DNA of 64,000 bases from Variovorax sp. KBW07 (GCF_003852515.1 NZ_QAJK01000076.1:1-64000), one strand, 5' to 3'. Positions 1 through 9,566 are shown, counted from the stretch's first letter. The notes: generated by a model not told the origin, from the letters alone. Numbers and translations are program-made.

Positions 1-179
1 GTTCAGAGCACTGGTTGATCAACGGTACACCCGCAGCGTGCCCAGGTGCGCAGGGCATCGGGTGCTTCCCGCAGCGAAATAAAGGAGGAGCGAAGCGGGG
101 GACATTCGCGGAGGGAAGTACCCGGTGTCCTGTGCACGCACAAAGAATGACCCCGTGCGCCGCCGAGACAAGACCGCGG
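1..179. other. left-edge intergenic stretch
   Basis: No credible gene is seen before the minus-strand PAQR gene. ORFs crossing this stretch have the composition of shadows of that gene. The purine-rich part around 80-140 looks like the dispersed intergenic repeats common in this family, but no second copy lies in the window. Confidence 0.4.
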
Positions 180-866
180 TCAACCGTGCGAATGCCAGAG
201 CACCGCAAAGAAGTGGCAAGTGCTCCCAGCCAGCACGAACAAGTGCCACACCGAATGGGCGTAACGTACCTTGTTGTCGAACAGGAAGACAACCGCACCG
301 GCCGTATAGAACAGCCCGCCGGCCACCAGCCAGCCCAGCCCCGCCGCCGACATGCGCTCGTACAAAGGCACCGCCGCCATCAGCGCCATCCAGCCCATCG
401 CCACGTACAGGCCCGTCGACCACAGCGGATGCTGCAGCCGGTTGAACAGCTTGGCACTTACACCGAGAACAGCTGCCGCGCAGATCGCGCCGAACAGCGT
501 CCAGCCCAATGGTCCACGCAACACACCGAACAGGAACGGCATGTAGCTGCCCGCGATGAACAGGTAGATCGCTGCGTGGTCCAGCCGGTTGAACCATGCC
601 TTCGCACGGCCCATCGGCAGTGCGTGGTACAGCGTCGAGATCAGGTACAGCACGATCGCCGTGCCCGCGAACAGGCAGGCACCGACCACGCCCGCGGCCT
701 GGCCCTTTTGCGAGGCGCTGTAGACCAGGATCGGCAGCGAGGCAATGGCCAGCAGCAGGCCCAGGCCGTGGCTCAGCGCGTTGAAGAGTTCTTCCATCCC
801 CGTCTGGTCGCGCGCTGCCAAAACTGGGGCGCGTGGCGAGGGACGTGTTTGCGAAGGAGCAGTCAT
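180..866 (-). CDS. PAQR / hemolysin III family membrane protein
   Basis: About 228 residues with seven hydrophobic segments, typical of the hemolysin III (TrhA/YqfA) branch of the PAQR family. Family hallmarks are visible: the N-terminal ELFNALSHGLG motif, a histidine in TLYHALP, LDHAAIYLFIAGSYMPF, and the C-terminal HSVWHLFVLAGSTCHFFAV. The conserved His/Asp residues are thought to form a membrane metal site, and bacterial members have been linked to membrane-energy homeostasis. An in-frame Met 22 codons upstream (932) would add a basic leader; the start at 866 gives a more usual family length. It is monocistronic. Family assignment is firm, physiological role uncertain. Confidence 0.85.
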   Translation of the reverse strand: MTAPSQTRPSPRAPVLAARDQTGMEELFNALSHGLGLLLAIASLPILVYSASQKGQAAGVVGACLFAGTAIVLYLISTLYHALPMGRAKAWFNRLDHAAIYLFIAGSYMPFLFGVLRGPLGWTLFGAICAAAVLGVSAKLFNRLQHPLWSTGLYVAMGWMALMAAVPLYERMSAAGLGWLVAGGLFYTAGAVVFLFDNKVRYAHSVWHLFVLAGSTCHFFAVLWHSHG

Positions 867-970
867 CAGGAGCGGGACCTCACGAAAAGATGTGCGTTGC
901 GGCTTCAAGCTTGCCAGAACCGTGCCGCGCACCCGGGCCGCTTGACCAGCTTGCGAGCAAGGATTTTCCT

Positions 971-1000
971 GCCGGCCGATGTATCTACCTACCGGCCGGC
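971..1000. repeat. GC-rich inverted repeat downstream of regA
   Basis: GCCGGCCG at 971-978 is the exact reverse complement of CGGCCGGC at 993-1000, with a 14-nt loop. It lies just past the regA stop codon and may act as a transcription end or mRNA-stabilising hairpin. It has no T-run, so a classical intrinsic terminator is not established. Confidence 0.4.
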
Positions 1001-1008
1001 CTGCCTGC

Positions 1009-1554
1009 CTACTTGACCTGCTGCTTGCCCAGCTTGCGCGCCAGCGTGCGCCGGTGCATGCCGAGCCTGCGCGCGGTTTCGGAAATGTTGAAGCCGGTCT
1101 CGGCCAGCGTCTCGTGGATGCGCTCCCACTCGAGCGTCTTGATCGACGTCGAGCGGTTGGTCAGCTCCACCTCGGTCGTGCCGGTGGCGCGGCCGAAGGC
1201 GGCTTCGATGTCGTCGGTGTTCGACGGCTTGGCCAGGTAGTGGCAGGCGCCGAGCTTGATGGCTTCCACGGCGGTGGCGATGCTGGCAAAGCCCGTCAGC
1301 ACCACGATGAGCATCTTGGGGTTGTGCCGGTGCAGTATCTGCACGCAGGCCAGGCCCGAGGCCTCGCCGTTGAGCTTGAGGTCGACCACGGCATAGCCGG
1401 GCGAGCGGGTTTCGAGCAGCGTCTCGACCTCTTCGAGGTTGGTGGCCTGCGTCACCGTGTAGCCGCGGCGCTCGAAGGAGCGGCCGAGCGTGCGCGCGAA
1501 GGCATCGTCGTCTTCGACGATCAGCAACTGGCGCTCAGCTTCGGTTTCGGTCAT
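1009..1554 (-). CDS. regA: RegA/PrrA/RoxR-type redox response regulator
   Basis: 181 residues: an N-terminal receiver domain (acidic pocket VEDDDAF, phospho-acceptor Asp in AVVDLKL, conserved Lys in YLAKP) joined to a Fis-like helix-turn-helix at the C-terminus (ISETARRLGMHRRTLARKL). This HTH is nearly invariant in the RegA/PrrA/ActR/RoxR family, which controls respiration, carbon and nitrogen genes in response to redox state. The start overlaps the end of the kinase gene by 20 nt, implying translational coupling. It is the last gene of a row starting with cyoA, so it is probably co-transcribed with the terminal oxidase and may regulate it. Confidence 0.93.
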   Translation of the reverse strand: MTETEAERQLLIVEDDDAFARTLGRSFERRGYTVTQATNLEEVETLLETRSPGYAVVDLKLNGEASGLACVQILHRHNPKMLIVVLTGFASIATAVEAIKLGACHYLAKPSNTDDIEAAFGRATGTTEVELTNRSTSIKTLEWERIHETLAETGFNISETARRLGMHRRTLARKLGKQQVK

Positions 1555-2974
1555 GGCTTTCCATTTCGACGGTTCCGTCTTCGGCGGCCCCGTCTTCGTC
1601 CTCGTCGTCTTCCTCTTCCAGCACGATGGCCGCCAGCGGCAGCGTGATCTTCACGATGGCACCGCCTTCGGGCCGGTTGCCCGCCGCCACGCGGCCGCCG
1701 ACGGTGCGCGCCACGTTGACGACCAGGAACAGCCCCAGCCCGCCACCGGGGCGGCCCTTGCTCGACTGGTAGGGCTTGCCGAATTCCTTGAGGATGCCCG
1801 GCAGGAAGCCGGGGCCGGCGTCGCTCACGGTGATGGTCAGGGCATCGCCATCGTGTGCCGCCTCCAGGCGCAGCCAGTGCGGCGAGGCCTCCAGGGCATT
1901 GTCGAGCACGTTGCAGATCATCTGCTTCAGTGCCGAGTCGGAAACCATGGGCAGGTCGTGCCCGAAGCGGTTGTCGTAGTCGAAGTCTTCCACGGGGCGC
2001 GTGGTGCGCCATTCTTCGACGAGGTCGTCCAGGAAGGTACTGACGGTGGTTTCTTCCGACGACTCGCCGCGCGCCTCGCCGGCCGACAGCAGGATGCCGC
2101 TCACGATGCTCTTGCAGCGCTGGATCTGCAGTTCCATTTCGGCCACTTCGGTCAGCAGCTCGGGGTCGGAGCTGAAGTGCGGCAGCCGGCGCCAGTCGCC
2201 GAGGATCACCGCCAGTGTGGCCAGCGGCGTACCCAGCTCGTGCGCGGCGCCGGAAGCCAGCAGGCCCATGCGCACGATGTGTTCTTCTTCGGAAGCCCGC
2301 TGGCGCAGGTCGGCCAGCCGTGCGTCGCGCGCGCGCAGGTTGCCGCTGATGCGGGTGATGAAGATCACCAGCAGCGCCGCGTTCAGCGCAAAGCAGATCA
2401 GCATGCCCTGGATGTACGGGCTCCACAGGCCGCGGTCGTGGTCCAGCGGCAGAGCGAGCGGGCGCGAGAACAGCGCCAGCAATGCAAAGCAGAAGCTGGT
2501 GACGACCACGATGGTCCAGGTCGACCAGGCCTTCAGCAGCACCGCGCCCAGGATCACCTGCAGCAGGTACAAAAAGACGAAGGGGTTGGTGGCGCCGCCG
2601 CTCAGGTAGAGCTGGGCCGTGAGCATGGCCACGTCGACCAGCAGCGCCAGGAACAGCTCGCCGTTGGTCACGCGGCGGTGCGTGCGCGAGCGCAGCAGGC
2701 TCACCACGTTGAACAGCGCCAGGCAGGTGAGCACCTGCAGCATGTGGTCCAGCGGCAGGCGGATGCCGAAGCCGTAGTGCACCACCAATATGGTCACGAC
2801 CTGCCCGACCACGGCGAACCAGCGCAGCTGGATCAGCTGCTGCATGTTCTTGTGGCCGGTGGCGTTGTCCAGGCTCGCCACCCCGGCGCGGGGGGCATGC
2901 AGCTCCCCCGCGACCGCGATGGCTTCAGTCGCGGCGGGCATCTTGGGCGGGGCTGGCGTCGGCATGGGCGGCAT
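1535..2974 (-). CDS. regB: RegB/PrrB/RoxS-type redox sensor histidine kinase
   Basis: About 479 residues with roughly six N-terminal membrane helices (about 48-210) and a kinase core. The quinone-responsive loop GGATNPF (126-132) and the H-box AAHELGTPL (phospho-His about 245) are both present. A cysteine in QRCKSI (about 287) sits where RegB carries its redox-active Cys265. N-box (CNVLDNALEASP) and G-boxes (DAGPGF, GGGLGLFLV) complete the ATPase domain. The kinase senses quinone/redox state and phosphorylates RegA. The 5' end overlaps the SURF1 gene by 50 nt; an alternative Met at 2941 would reduce this. A C-terminal acidic tail follows the catalytic domain. Confidence 0.92.
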   Translation of the reverse strand: MPPMPTPAPPKMPAATEAIAVAGELHAPRAGVASLDNATGHKNMQQLIQLRWFAVVGQVVTILVVHYGFGIRLPLDHMLQVLTCLALFNVVSLLRSRTHRRVTNGELFLALLVDVAMLTAQLYLSGGATNPFVFLYLLQVILGAVLLKAWSTWTIVVVTSFCFALLALFSRPLALPLDHDRGLWSPYIQGMLICFALNAALLVIFITRISGNLRARDARLADLRQRASEEEHIVRMGLLASGAAHELGTPLATLAVILGDWRRLPHFSSDPELLTEVAEMELQIQRCKSIVSGILLSAGEARGESSEETTVSTFLDDLVEEWRTTRPVEDFDYDNRFGHDLPMVSDSALKQMICNVLDNALEASPHWLRLEAAHDGDALTITVSDAGPGFLPGILKEFGKPYQSSKGRPGGGLGLFLVVNVARTVGGRVAAGNRPEGGAIVKITLPLAAIVLEEEDDEDEDGAAEDGTVEMESHDRNRS

Positions 2975-3845
2975 TTTCGCCGTTGCCGTTCTTGTCGCCG
3001 TGCTTGTCCTTGTCGTTGCCCGGGCTCTGGCGGCGCCGTGCGTCGCGCCACACGAACCAGCCCGCGCCCAGCACCATCAGCGCCAGGCCGTACCAGGTGA
3101 GGGCGTAGACCAGGTGGCTGTTGGGGAAGGCGATGACCGTCAGGCCGCCGGCGGGCCATGCGGGGGCATCGCTGGCGCTGCCCGGGGTGGCTGGGGCGAT
3201 GGGCACGGCCTCGGCGTCGATGAAGTAGGGCGCCGCATCGTTCAGGCCGCGCGCGGCGGCAATGGCCTGCACGTCGCGCGAAAACCAGCGGTCGGCCGCC
3301 GGGTCGTTCTTGCGCAGGAAGCCGCCCGCCGGCTCGGTCATGCGCAGCAGGCCGGCCACGGTGGTTTCGCCCTTGGGCTCGGGTGCGGTGCGGGCCGCGC
3401 GCTCGCGTGCCTCGGGCGGCACGAAGCCGCGGTTGACCAGCACCACGGTGCCGTCGGCGGCCTGCAGCGGCGTCAGTACCCAGAAGCCGGCACCGAGCCG
3501 GGTGCTGGCCTGGACCAGCGTCTCTTTGTCGTGAAGGAATGTGCCAGCGATGCGCAGGTGCCGGTATTCGTCGTTGGCCGCGGTGATGCGCGGCCAGTCG
3601 TTTCGCCCGGGGGCCGTGGTGGCCGGGGCGTGCACGCGTTGGTCGACGCGGGCAATGAGATCGAGCTTCCAGGCCCTGCGCTCGACCTGCCAGGTGCCGA
3701 GCGCGATGAAGCCGGCAAAGGCGGCGGCCAGGAAGACCACCAGTGCCACCAGCCCGGCCGCGGAGCGCTTGCGGCCGGTGGCTGCGTTGCCGCCGACGTT
3801 GTTGCTGTCGTCGTTGCGGCTGTGGACTGGCGGCGGGGGCGTCAA
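2925..3845 (-). CDS. SURF1-family oxidase assembly protein
   Basis: About 306 residues from a TTG that overlaps the cyoD stop codon; an ATG at 3908 would give 327 residues but overlap cyoD by 67 nt. SURF1 hallmarks are visible: a first membrane helix followed by GTWQVERRAWKLDLI, a central periplasmic domain with VLVNRGFVP, and a second helix near the C-terminus (YGLALMVLGAGWFVWR). SURF1 proteins help insert heme into heme-copper oxidases. The location directly after cyoABCD suggests it serves this bo3-type quinol oxidase. The long Lys/Asn/Asp-rich C-terminal tail is probably not structured. The start choice is uncertain. Confidence 0.85.
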   Translation of the reverse strand: MTPPPPVHSRNDDSNNVGGNAATGRKRSAAGLVALVVFLAAAFAGFIALGTWQVERRAWKLDLIARVDQRVHAPATTAPGRNDWPRITAANDEYRHLRIAGTFLHDKETLVQASTRLGAGFWVLTPLQAADGTVVLVNRGFVPPEARERAARTAPEPKGETTVAGLLRMTEPAGGFLRKNDPAADRWFSRDVQAIAAARGLNDAAPYFIDAEAVPIAPATPGSASDAPAWPAGGLTVIAFPNSHLVYALTWYGLALMVLGAGWFVWRDARRRQSPGNDKDKHGDKNGNGENAAHADASPAQDARRD

Positions 3846-4246
3846 GGCATGTTCTTCATGTCGTGCATCGACGGCATCATGTTGGTGTTCATGTGGTACA
3901 TGACCCACAACGAACCCGCCAGGGTGATGACGACGACCACGATCGTGAAGATCAGCGCCAGCATGTTCCAGCCGCCTTCGGACTTGGCGTCCATGTGCAG
4001 GAAATAGACCATGTGGACCACGATCTGCACCACGGCGAAGGCCAGGATGACGAGGGCGGTGGTGTTGGGCTTGTCGAACACCTTGGCCATCACCAGCCAG
4101 AACGGAATGGCGGTGAGGATCACGGCCAGCACGAAGCCGGTCATGTAGCCCTTGAAGGTGCTGTGGCTCGCGGGACCATCGTCGTGATGGTCGTCATGGC
4201 CATGCGTGCCGTGGCCGGCGTTGTCGATATGCGTCGTCGTGCTCAT
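3842..4246 (-). CDS. cyoD: cytochrome o ubiquinol oxidase subunit IV
   Basis: 134 residues starting MSTTTHID, chosen because its ATG overlaps the cyoC stop codon as ATGA. A His/Asp-rich N-terminus (HGTHGHDDHHDD) is followed by three membrane helices with the family motif VHMVYFLHMD. CyoD is the small subunit of the bo3 quinol oxidase and assists assembly of the Cu(B) site in CyoB. The histidine-rich N-terminus is a noticeable feature and could bind metal (inference). The gene is tightly packed between cyoC and SURF1. Confidence 0.93.
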   Translation of the reverse strand: MSTTTHIDNAGHGTHGHDDHHDDGPASHSTFKGYMTGFVLAVILTAIPFWLVMAKVFDKPNTTALVILAFAVVQIVVHMVYFLHMDAKSEGGWNMLALIFTIVVVVITLAGSLWVMYHMNTNMMPSMHDMKNMP

Positions 4247-4905
4247 TGCAGCGATCCCATCAGGTACACGAAGGTGAAGACGCCGATCCAGACCACGTCC
4301 AGGAAGTGCCAGAACATCGACAGGCACATCAGGCGGCGGCGGTTGGCGGCGGTGAAGCCGTGCTTGGGCAGCTGGAACATCAGCACGATGAGCCAGACGA
4401 TGCCGAAGGTCACGTGCAGGCCGTGGGTGCCCACCAGCGCGAAGAACGACGACAGGAAGGCGCTGCGCTGCGGGCCCGCGCCCTCGTGCAGCAGGTGCGC
4501 GAATTCGTACAGCTCCAGGCCGATGAAGCCCGCGCCCAGCAGGCCGGTGATGGCCAGCCAGACCAGCACGCCGCGCATGCGCTTGCGCTGCATCTCGAGC
4601 ATCGCGAAGCCGTAGGTGATGGACGACAGCAGCAGCAGCGACGTGTTGATGGCCACCAGCGGCAGGTCGAACAGGTCGGCGCCCGAGGGGCCGGCCGCGT
4701 AGTTGCGACCCAGCACGCCGTACACCGCGAACAGGCAGGCAAAGATGAGGCAGTCGCTCATCAGGTAGAGCCAGAAGCCCAGCAGGGTGCCGTTCTCGGG
4801 GTGGTGGTCCTCGTTGCGGACGTGGAACAGCTCGAACGTCGGGACGCTCGCTGCGTTGCCCACCGAGTGGGTGTGGCTGGAGGGGAGGGCGGTACTGTTA
4901 GACAT
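4243..4905 (-). CDS. cyoC: cytochrome o ubiquinol oxidase subunit III
   Basis: 220 residues with five predicted membrane helices. Characteristic segments are [18 protein letters not shown] near the N-terminus, then [16 protein letters not shown] and [19 protein letters not shown] at the end. Subunit III of the heme-copper oxidase superfamily is a membrane scaffold that stabilises subunit I. The ATG overlaps the cyoB stop region by 8 nt and the gene ends in an ATGA overlap with cyoD, showing operon organisation with translational coupling. Confidence 0.95.
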   Translation of the reverse strand: MSNSTALPSSHTHSVGNAASVPTFELFHVRNEDHHPENGTLLGFWLYLMSDCLIFACLFAVYGVLGRNYAAGPSGADLFDLPLVAINTSLLLLSSITYGFAMLEMQRKRMRGVLVWLAITGLLGAGFIGLELYEFAHLLHEGAGPQRSAFLSSFFALVGTHGLHVTFGIVWLIVLMFQLPKHGFTAANRRRLMCLSMFWHFLDVVWIGVFTFVYLMGSLQ

Positions 4906-6901
4906 GGGCAGCCATCAGGCGCGTGCGCGCGTCTTCGGTGCGAACGACTTCTTCCGTGGGGATGTGATAGTCGCGCTTGTAGTTGAAGGTGTGGACGATG
5001 ATCGCGACCAGCATGGCCACGAAGCCGATGCCGGCCAGCAGCCACATCTGCCAGATGAGGGCAAAGCCGCACACCGCGCTCAGCGCCGCGATGATGAAGC
5101 CGGCGGCCGTGTTCTTGGGCATGTGGATCGGCGAGAAGCCTTCCAGCGGACGCTGGTAGCCACGTGCCTTCATGTCGGACCAGGCGTCGTTGTCATGCAC
5201 GCGCGGCGTGAACGCGAAGTTGTAGGCCGGCGGGGGCGACGAGGTCGACCACTCCAGCGTGCGGCCGTCCCACGGGTCACCCGTGGTGTCGCGCAGCGAT
5301 TCGCGGCGGATGAAGCTCACCACCAGCTGGATGATGAACGAGGCGATGCCCAGAGCGATCAGCACGGCGCCGAAGGCGGCGACCTGGAACCAGATCTGCA
5401 GCGACATGTCCTGGAAGTGGCTCATGCGGCGGGTGACGCCCATCAGGCCCAGGATGTACAGCGGCATGAAGGCGAACCAGAAGCCGACGATCCAGAACCA
5501 GAACGAGCACTTGCCCCAGAACGGGTCGAGCTTGTAGCCGAAGGCCTTCGGGAACCAGTAGGTGATGCCGGCCAGCATGCCGAACAGCACGCCACCGATG
5601 ATCACGTTGTGGAAGTGGGCGATCAGGAACAGGCTGTTGTGCAGCACGAAGTCGGCCGGGGGAACGGCCAGCAGCACGCCGGTCATGCCGCCGATCACGA
5701 AGGTGATCATGAAGCCGATGGTCCACATCATGGGCAGCTCGAAACGGATGCGGCCGCGGTACATGGTGAAGAGCCAGTTGAAGATCTTCGCCCCTGTCGG
5801 GATCGAGATGATCATCGTCGTGATGCCGAAGAACGAGTTCACGCTGGCGCCGGAGCCCATGGTGAAGAAGTGGTGCAGCCACACCAGGTACGACAGGATG
5901 GTGATCACGACCGTGGCGTACACCATCGAGGCGTAGCCGAACAGGCGCTTGCCCGAGAAGGTGGAGACCACTTCCGAGAAGATGCCGAAGGCCGGAAGAA
6001 TCAGGATGTACACCTCGGGGTGGCCCCAGATCCAGATCAGGTTCACGTACATCATGGCGTTGCCGCCGAGGTCGTTCGTGAAGAAGTTGGTGCCGACGTA
6101 GCGGTCGAGCGACAGCAGGGCCAGCACGGCGGTCAGCACCGGGAAGGCGGCAACGATCAGCACGTTGGTGCACAGGGCCGTCCACGTGAACACCGGCATC
6201 TTCATCATCGTCATGCCGGGCGCGCGCATCTTCACGATGGTCGCCAGCAGGTTCACGCCGGAGAGCAATGTGCCCACCCCCGCTATCTGCAGTGACCATA
6301 TGTAGTAGTCGACACCCACGTCGGGGCTGAAGAGAATGCCCGACAGCGGCGGGTAGGCCAGCCAGCCGGTCTTGGCGAACTCGCCCACGAACAGCGAGGC
6401 CATCACGAGGCCGGCGCCGAAGGTGGTCATCCAGAAGCTGAAGTTGTTCAGGAACGGGAAGGCCACGTCGCGTGCGCCGATCTGCAGCGGCACCACGAAG
6501 TTCATGAGGCCCGTGACCAGCGGCATCGCCACGAAGAAGATCATGATCACGCCGTGGGCGGTGAAGATCTGGTCGTAGTGGTGCGGTGGCAGAAAGCCGG
6601 CGTTGTCGCCGAAGGCCAGGGCTTGCTGGGCCCGCATCATCAGTGCGTCGGCAAAGCCGCGCAGCAGCATCACCAGGCCCAGGATGATGTACATGATGCC
6701 GATCTTCTTGTGGTCGATGCTGGTGATCCAGTCGCGCCACAGGGTGCCCCACAGCTTGAAGTAGGTCACCGCGCCCAGCATGGCCAGGCCACCCAGGATC
6801 ACGGCCGCGAAGGTCACGAGCAGGATGGGCTCGTGCAGGGGAATCGCCTCCCACGAGAGGCGGCCGAAGACGAGCTTCGTCAGGTCAAGGTTCTGCAACA
6901 T
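4898..6901 (-). CDS. cyoB: cytochrome o ubiquinol oxidase subunit I
   Basis: 667 residues starting MLQNLDLTK, one base after the cyoA stop codon. It is the catalytic subunit holding low-spin heme b and the heme o3/Cu(B) centre, reducing O2 to water with quinol electrons and pumping protons. Ligands are visible: His in [11 protein letters not shown], the Cu(B) His and Tyr with the proton-pathway Glu in [10 protein letters not shown], the double His in WLHHFF and both His in AHFHNV. The D-channel region is seen in [15 protein letters not shown]. Length matches E. coli CyoB. An in-frame Met 30 codons upstream lies inside cyoA and is rejected. Confidence 0.97.
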   Translation of the reverse strand: MLQNLDLTKLVFGRLSWEAIPLHEPILLVTFAAVILGGLAMLGAVTYFKLWGTLWRDWITSIDHKKIGIMYIILGLVMLLRGFADALMMRAQQALAFGDNAGFLPPHHYDQIFTAHGVIMIFFVAMPLVTGLMNFVVPLQIGARDVAFPFLNNFSFWMTTFGAGLVMASLFVGEFAKTGWLAYPPLSGILFSPDVGVDYYIWSLQIAGVGTLLSGVNLLATIVKMRAPGMTMMKMPVFTWTALCTNVLIVAAFPVLTAVLALLSLDRYVGTNFFTNDLGGNAMMYVNLIWIWGHPEVYILILPAFGIFSEVVSTFSGKRLFGYASMVYATVVITILSYLVWLHHFFTMGSGASVNSFFGITTMIISIPTGAKIFNWLFTMYRGRIRFELPMMWTIGFMITFVIGGMTGVLLAVPPADFVLHNSLFLIAHFHNVIIGGVLFGMLAGITYWFPKAFGYKLDPFWGKCSFWFWIVGFWFAFMPLYILGLMGVTRRMSHFQDMSLQIWFQVAAFGAVLIALGIASFIIQLVVSFIRRESLRDTTGDPWDGRTLEWSTSSPPPAYNFAFTPRVHDNDAWSDMKARGYQRPLEGFSPIHMPKNTAAGFIIAALSAVCGFALIWQMWLLAGIGFVAMLVAIIVHTFNYKRDYHIPTEEVVRTEDARTRLMAAHV

Positions 6902-6902
6902 C

Positions 6903-7931
6903 TTATTCTTCGGTAGTGCACATCGCGGTGACGTACTTGCGCTTGGGCGAATCGACGAGGGTGTCGGTTTCCCAGGCCTGCTTGGTGGCAACGTTGAAGG
7001 CGCCGGGCTTGCCCATGCCGCCGTCGGCGTCGATGGCCATCATTTCCTTCATGCACATCTTGTTGCGGTCGACGCACAGGTTCAGGATGGCGTCGTACAG
7101 GGAGGGATCGACGGTGGCGTAGTGGCGCACGGGTTCGCGCTCGCTCGGCACTTCGAGCTTCTTGTATTGCTCGCGGGTGAGTTCGCCTTCCTTGCCGGTC
7201 TTGACCTTGGCAATCCACTGGTCGAAGCCTTCGTTGGTCAGGCCGTGGAACTTGAAGCGCATGCCCGAGAAGCCGGCGCCGCTGTAGTTGGCGGAAAAGC
7301 CTTCGAACTCGCCCGGCTTGTTGATCACCGCGTTGAGCTTGGTCTGCATGCCCGGCATGGCATAGATCTGGCCGGCCAGCGCGGGAATGAAGAACGAGTT
7401 CATCACCGAGGAGGCCGTGATCCTGAACTCGATCGGGCGGTCCACCGGGGCCGCCAGCTCGTTCACCGTGGCAATGCCCTGCTCGGGGTAGATGAAGAGC
7501 CACTTCCAGTCGAGTGCCACCACTTCGACCACCAGCGGCTTGGTGTCCGCGGGAATGGCGCGCTGGGCGTCGAGGCGGCGCAGCGGCTGGTAGGGGTCGA
7601 GCGTGTGGGTGCTGATCCAGGTGATGGCGCCCAGCGCGATGATGATGAGCAGCGGCGCCGCCCAGATCGCCAGTTCGAGCTGGGTGGAGTGGTCCCAGTC
7701 GGGGCTGTAGGTGGCTTCCTTGTTCGACTGGCGGTAGCGCCAGGCGAAGAAGATCGTCAGCGCGATCACCGGGATGATGATGATCAGCATCAGGATGGTC
7801 GAGACGACGATCAGGCGTCCCTGCTGATTGGCGATGTCGCCGGAGGGGTTCATCAACACCGTGTTGCAGCCCGCCAGGAGGATGGCGGGAAGCAAGAGGA
7901 GTGATCGGCGAAGGTTCTTGAGGATAGGCAT
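6903..7931 (-). CDS. cyoA: cytochrome o ubiquinol oxidase subunit II (lipoprotein)
   Basis: About 342 residues starting [10 protein letters not shown] type II signal peptide ends in the lipobox LLAGC (Cys about 22), then two membrane helices, then a periplasmic cupredoxin-like domain ([22 protein letters not shown]) typical of quinol oxidases that lack the Cu(A) ligands. The C-terminus carries the COX-aromatic-rich extension. It is the first gene of the operon cyoABCD-SURF1-regB-regA. Met at 7964 would precede the natural signal peptide by 11 residues and is less likely. Confidence 0.95.
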   Translation of the reverse strand: MPILKNLRRSLLLLPAILLAGCNTVLMNPSGDIANQQGRLIVVSTILMLIIIIPVIALTIFFAWRYRQSNKEATYSPDWDHSTQLELAIWAAPLLIIIALGAITWISTHTLDPYQPLRRLDAQRAIPADTKPLVVEVVALDWKWLFIYPEQGIATVNELAAPVDRPIEFRITASSVMNSFFIPALAGQIYAMPGMQTKLNAVINKPGEFEGFSANYSGAGFSGMRFKFHGLTNEGFDQWIAKVKTGKEGELTREQYKKLEVPSEREPVRHYATVDPSLYDAILNLCVDRNKMCMKEMMAIDADGGMGKPGAFNVATKQAWETDTLVDSPKRKYVTAMCTTEE

Positions 7932-8072
7932 GCCGAAGGGAGAAAAGGGAGCGGGACGGCGCAAAAAGACCCCACAATCTACGCCCGATGGCGGGTTTCG
8001 CCTATTGGACGTTTTGTCCTATGGCGGTAAACGGATTTCAGTGAGACGCTATAGGTTGTCCAGAGTCTTATG

Positions 8073-8087
8073 TGTCGCGTTGCGACG
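8073..8087. promoter_or_regulatory. short palindrome in the cyo/MFS divergent region
   Basis: GTCGC (8074-8078) and GCGAC (8082-8086) form an inverted repeat with a 3-nt centre in the 179-bp region between cyoA and the divergent MFS gene. A second imperfect repeat, GGAC-N5-GTCC, lies near 8018-8030. RegA-family regulators bind GC-rich half-sites of GCGNC/GNCGC type, so this is a candidate operator. The assignment is speculative because half-site orientation and spacing were not tested. Confidence 0.25.
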
Positions 8088-8110
8088 TGACACCCGAATT
8101 ACAGCAAGCA

Positions 8111-9463
8111 ATGACGACGTCCAGCATCAGTCCCCAAGGCGCAGAGCCTGTGCCGCACTCGCCTCCTCGCGGCAGTGACGGCAACGCCCGGCAGGGTGAC
8201 GCCGACCATTCGCACATCGCCCCCGGCGAGATCGCGGTCGGCGTGATCATTGGCCGCGCCTCCGAATATTTCGACTTCTTCGTCTACGGCATCGCCTCGG
8301 TGCTGGTGTTCCCGGCGGTCTTCTTCCCGTTCGAGCAGAAGCTCGAGGGCGTTCTCTATTCGTTCCTGATCTTTTCCTTCGCCTTCATTGCGCGGCCGTT
8401 CGGAACTGTCATTTCCATGGCAATCCAGCGACGATTCGGGCGAGAAGCCAAGCTGACCCTGGCGCTTTTCGTGCTCGGCACGTCGACCGCCGGCATCGCC
8501 TTCCTGCCGGGCTACGCCAGCCTCGGCTTCACGGCCATCGTGCTGCTGTCGGTGTTCCGCTTCGGCCAGGGCCTGGCGCTGGGCGGTTCGTGGGACGGCC
8601 TGCCTTCGCTGCTGGCCCTGAACGCGCCCGCCAACCGCCGCGGCTGGTACGCCATGCTGGGCCAGTTGGGCGCGCCCATCGGCTTCTTCATTGCCAGCGC
8701 ACTGTTCGCCTACCTGTACTCCAGCCTGCCGAGCGAAGACTTCCTCGACTGGGGCTGGCGCTACAGCTTCTACGTGGCCTTTGCCATCAACGTGGTGGCG
8801 CTGTTCGCCCGCCTGCGCCTCGTGGCCACCGACGACTACGCGCGCCTGCTCGAAGAGCGCGAACTGGAGCCCACCAGCGTGACCGAACTGGTCAGCTCGC
8901 AGGGCGCCAACATCCTGATCGGCGCGTTTGCCGCGCTGGCCAGCTACGCGCTGTTCCACCTGATCACCGTGTTCCCGCTCTCGTGGATCACGCTGTATTC
9001 GGACCAGTCGGTCACCGAATTCCTGGTGGTGCAGATGATCGGCGCGGTGCTCGGCGCCGGCGGCATCGTGGCCTCCGGCCTGCTGGCCGACCGCATCGGT
9101 CGCCGCTTCACGCTGGGTGGCCTGGCCGCCGTGATTGCCGCGTTCAGCGGCTTTGCGCCCACGCTGCTCGACGGTGGCCGCATCGGCCAGGACATCTTCA
9201 TCCTGGTGGGCTTCGTGATCCTGGGCCTGTCGTACGGCCAGGCGGCCGGCGCCGTGACCTCGAATTTCGCGCCCAAGTACCGCTACGTCGGTGCCGCCCT
9301 GACGGCCGACGTGGCCTGGCTGGTCGGCGCGGCCTTCGCACCGCTGGTCGCCCTGGGCCTGTCGGCCCACTTCGGCCTGGCCTATGTCAGCGTGTACCTG
9401 CTGTCGGGCGCCGTTGCCACGCTGGCCGCGCTGGGCCTGAACCGGGCGCTGGTGCGCGACTGA
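8111..9463 (+). CDS. MFS transporter, metabolite:H+ symporter type
   Basis: About 450 residues with 12 hydrophobic segments. The beginning of the transport domain, IIGRASEYFDFFVYGIAS, matches the MHS subfamily (DFFVYG), which includes citrate, shikimate and alpha-ketoglutarate/H+ symporters. The motif between helices 2 and 3 is ARPFGTVI, and the repeat in the second half reads LLADRIGRRFTLGG. The N-terminal 40 residues are hydrophilic and variable. Start at 8111 is preferred over the ATG at 8072, which falls in the likely divergent promoter. The substrate cannot be told from the sequence. A hairpin terminator follows. Confidence 0.85.
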   Translation: MTTSSISPQGAEPVPHSPPRGSDGNARQGDADHSHIAPGEIAVGVIIGRASEYFDFFVYGIASVLVFPAVFFPFEQKLEGVLYSFLIFSFAFIARPFGTVISMAIQRRFGREAKLTLALFVLGTSTAGIAFLPGYASLGFTAIVLLSVFRFGQGLALGGSWDGLPSLLALNAPANRRGWYAMLGQLGAPIGFFIASALFAYLYSSLPSEDFLDWGWRYSFYVAFAINVVALFARLRLVATDDYARLLEERELEPTSVTELVSSQGANILIGAFAALASYALFHLITVFPLSWITLYSDQSVTEFLVVQMIGAVLGAGGIVASGLLADRIGRRFTLGGLAAVIAAFSGFAPTLLDGGRIGQDIFILVGFVILGLSYGQAAGAVTSNFAPKYRYVGAALTADVAWLVGAAFAPLVALGLSAHFGLAYVSVYLLSGAVATLAALGLNRALVRD

Positions 9464-9499
9464 CCGGCACTTTCGCCGTTCCCGGCGTTCTTTCTTTTC

Positions 9500-9520
9500 A
9501 AGGGGCCTTCTGGCCCCTTT
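9500..9520 (+). terminator. intrinsic terminator after MFS gene
   Basis: Stem GGGGCC / GGCCCC, extended by A-T pairs on both sides, with a TTCT loop and a short T-run, starting 37 nt past the MFS stop codon and before the HAD gene. Confidence 0.7.
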
Positions 9521-9566
9521 GTCATTTCCGGCGCAACGGTCGGCGCACTGGCTTAGCATTCACCGC

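Noticed and set aside
15-1016. 333-codon plus-strand frame at the left edge
   Set aside because: It is antisense to the PAQR gene with Arg/Gln/His-rich composition and no recognisable domain.
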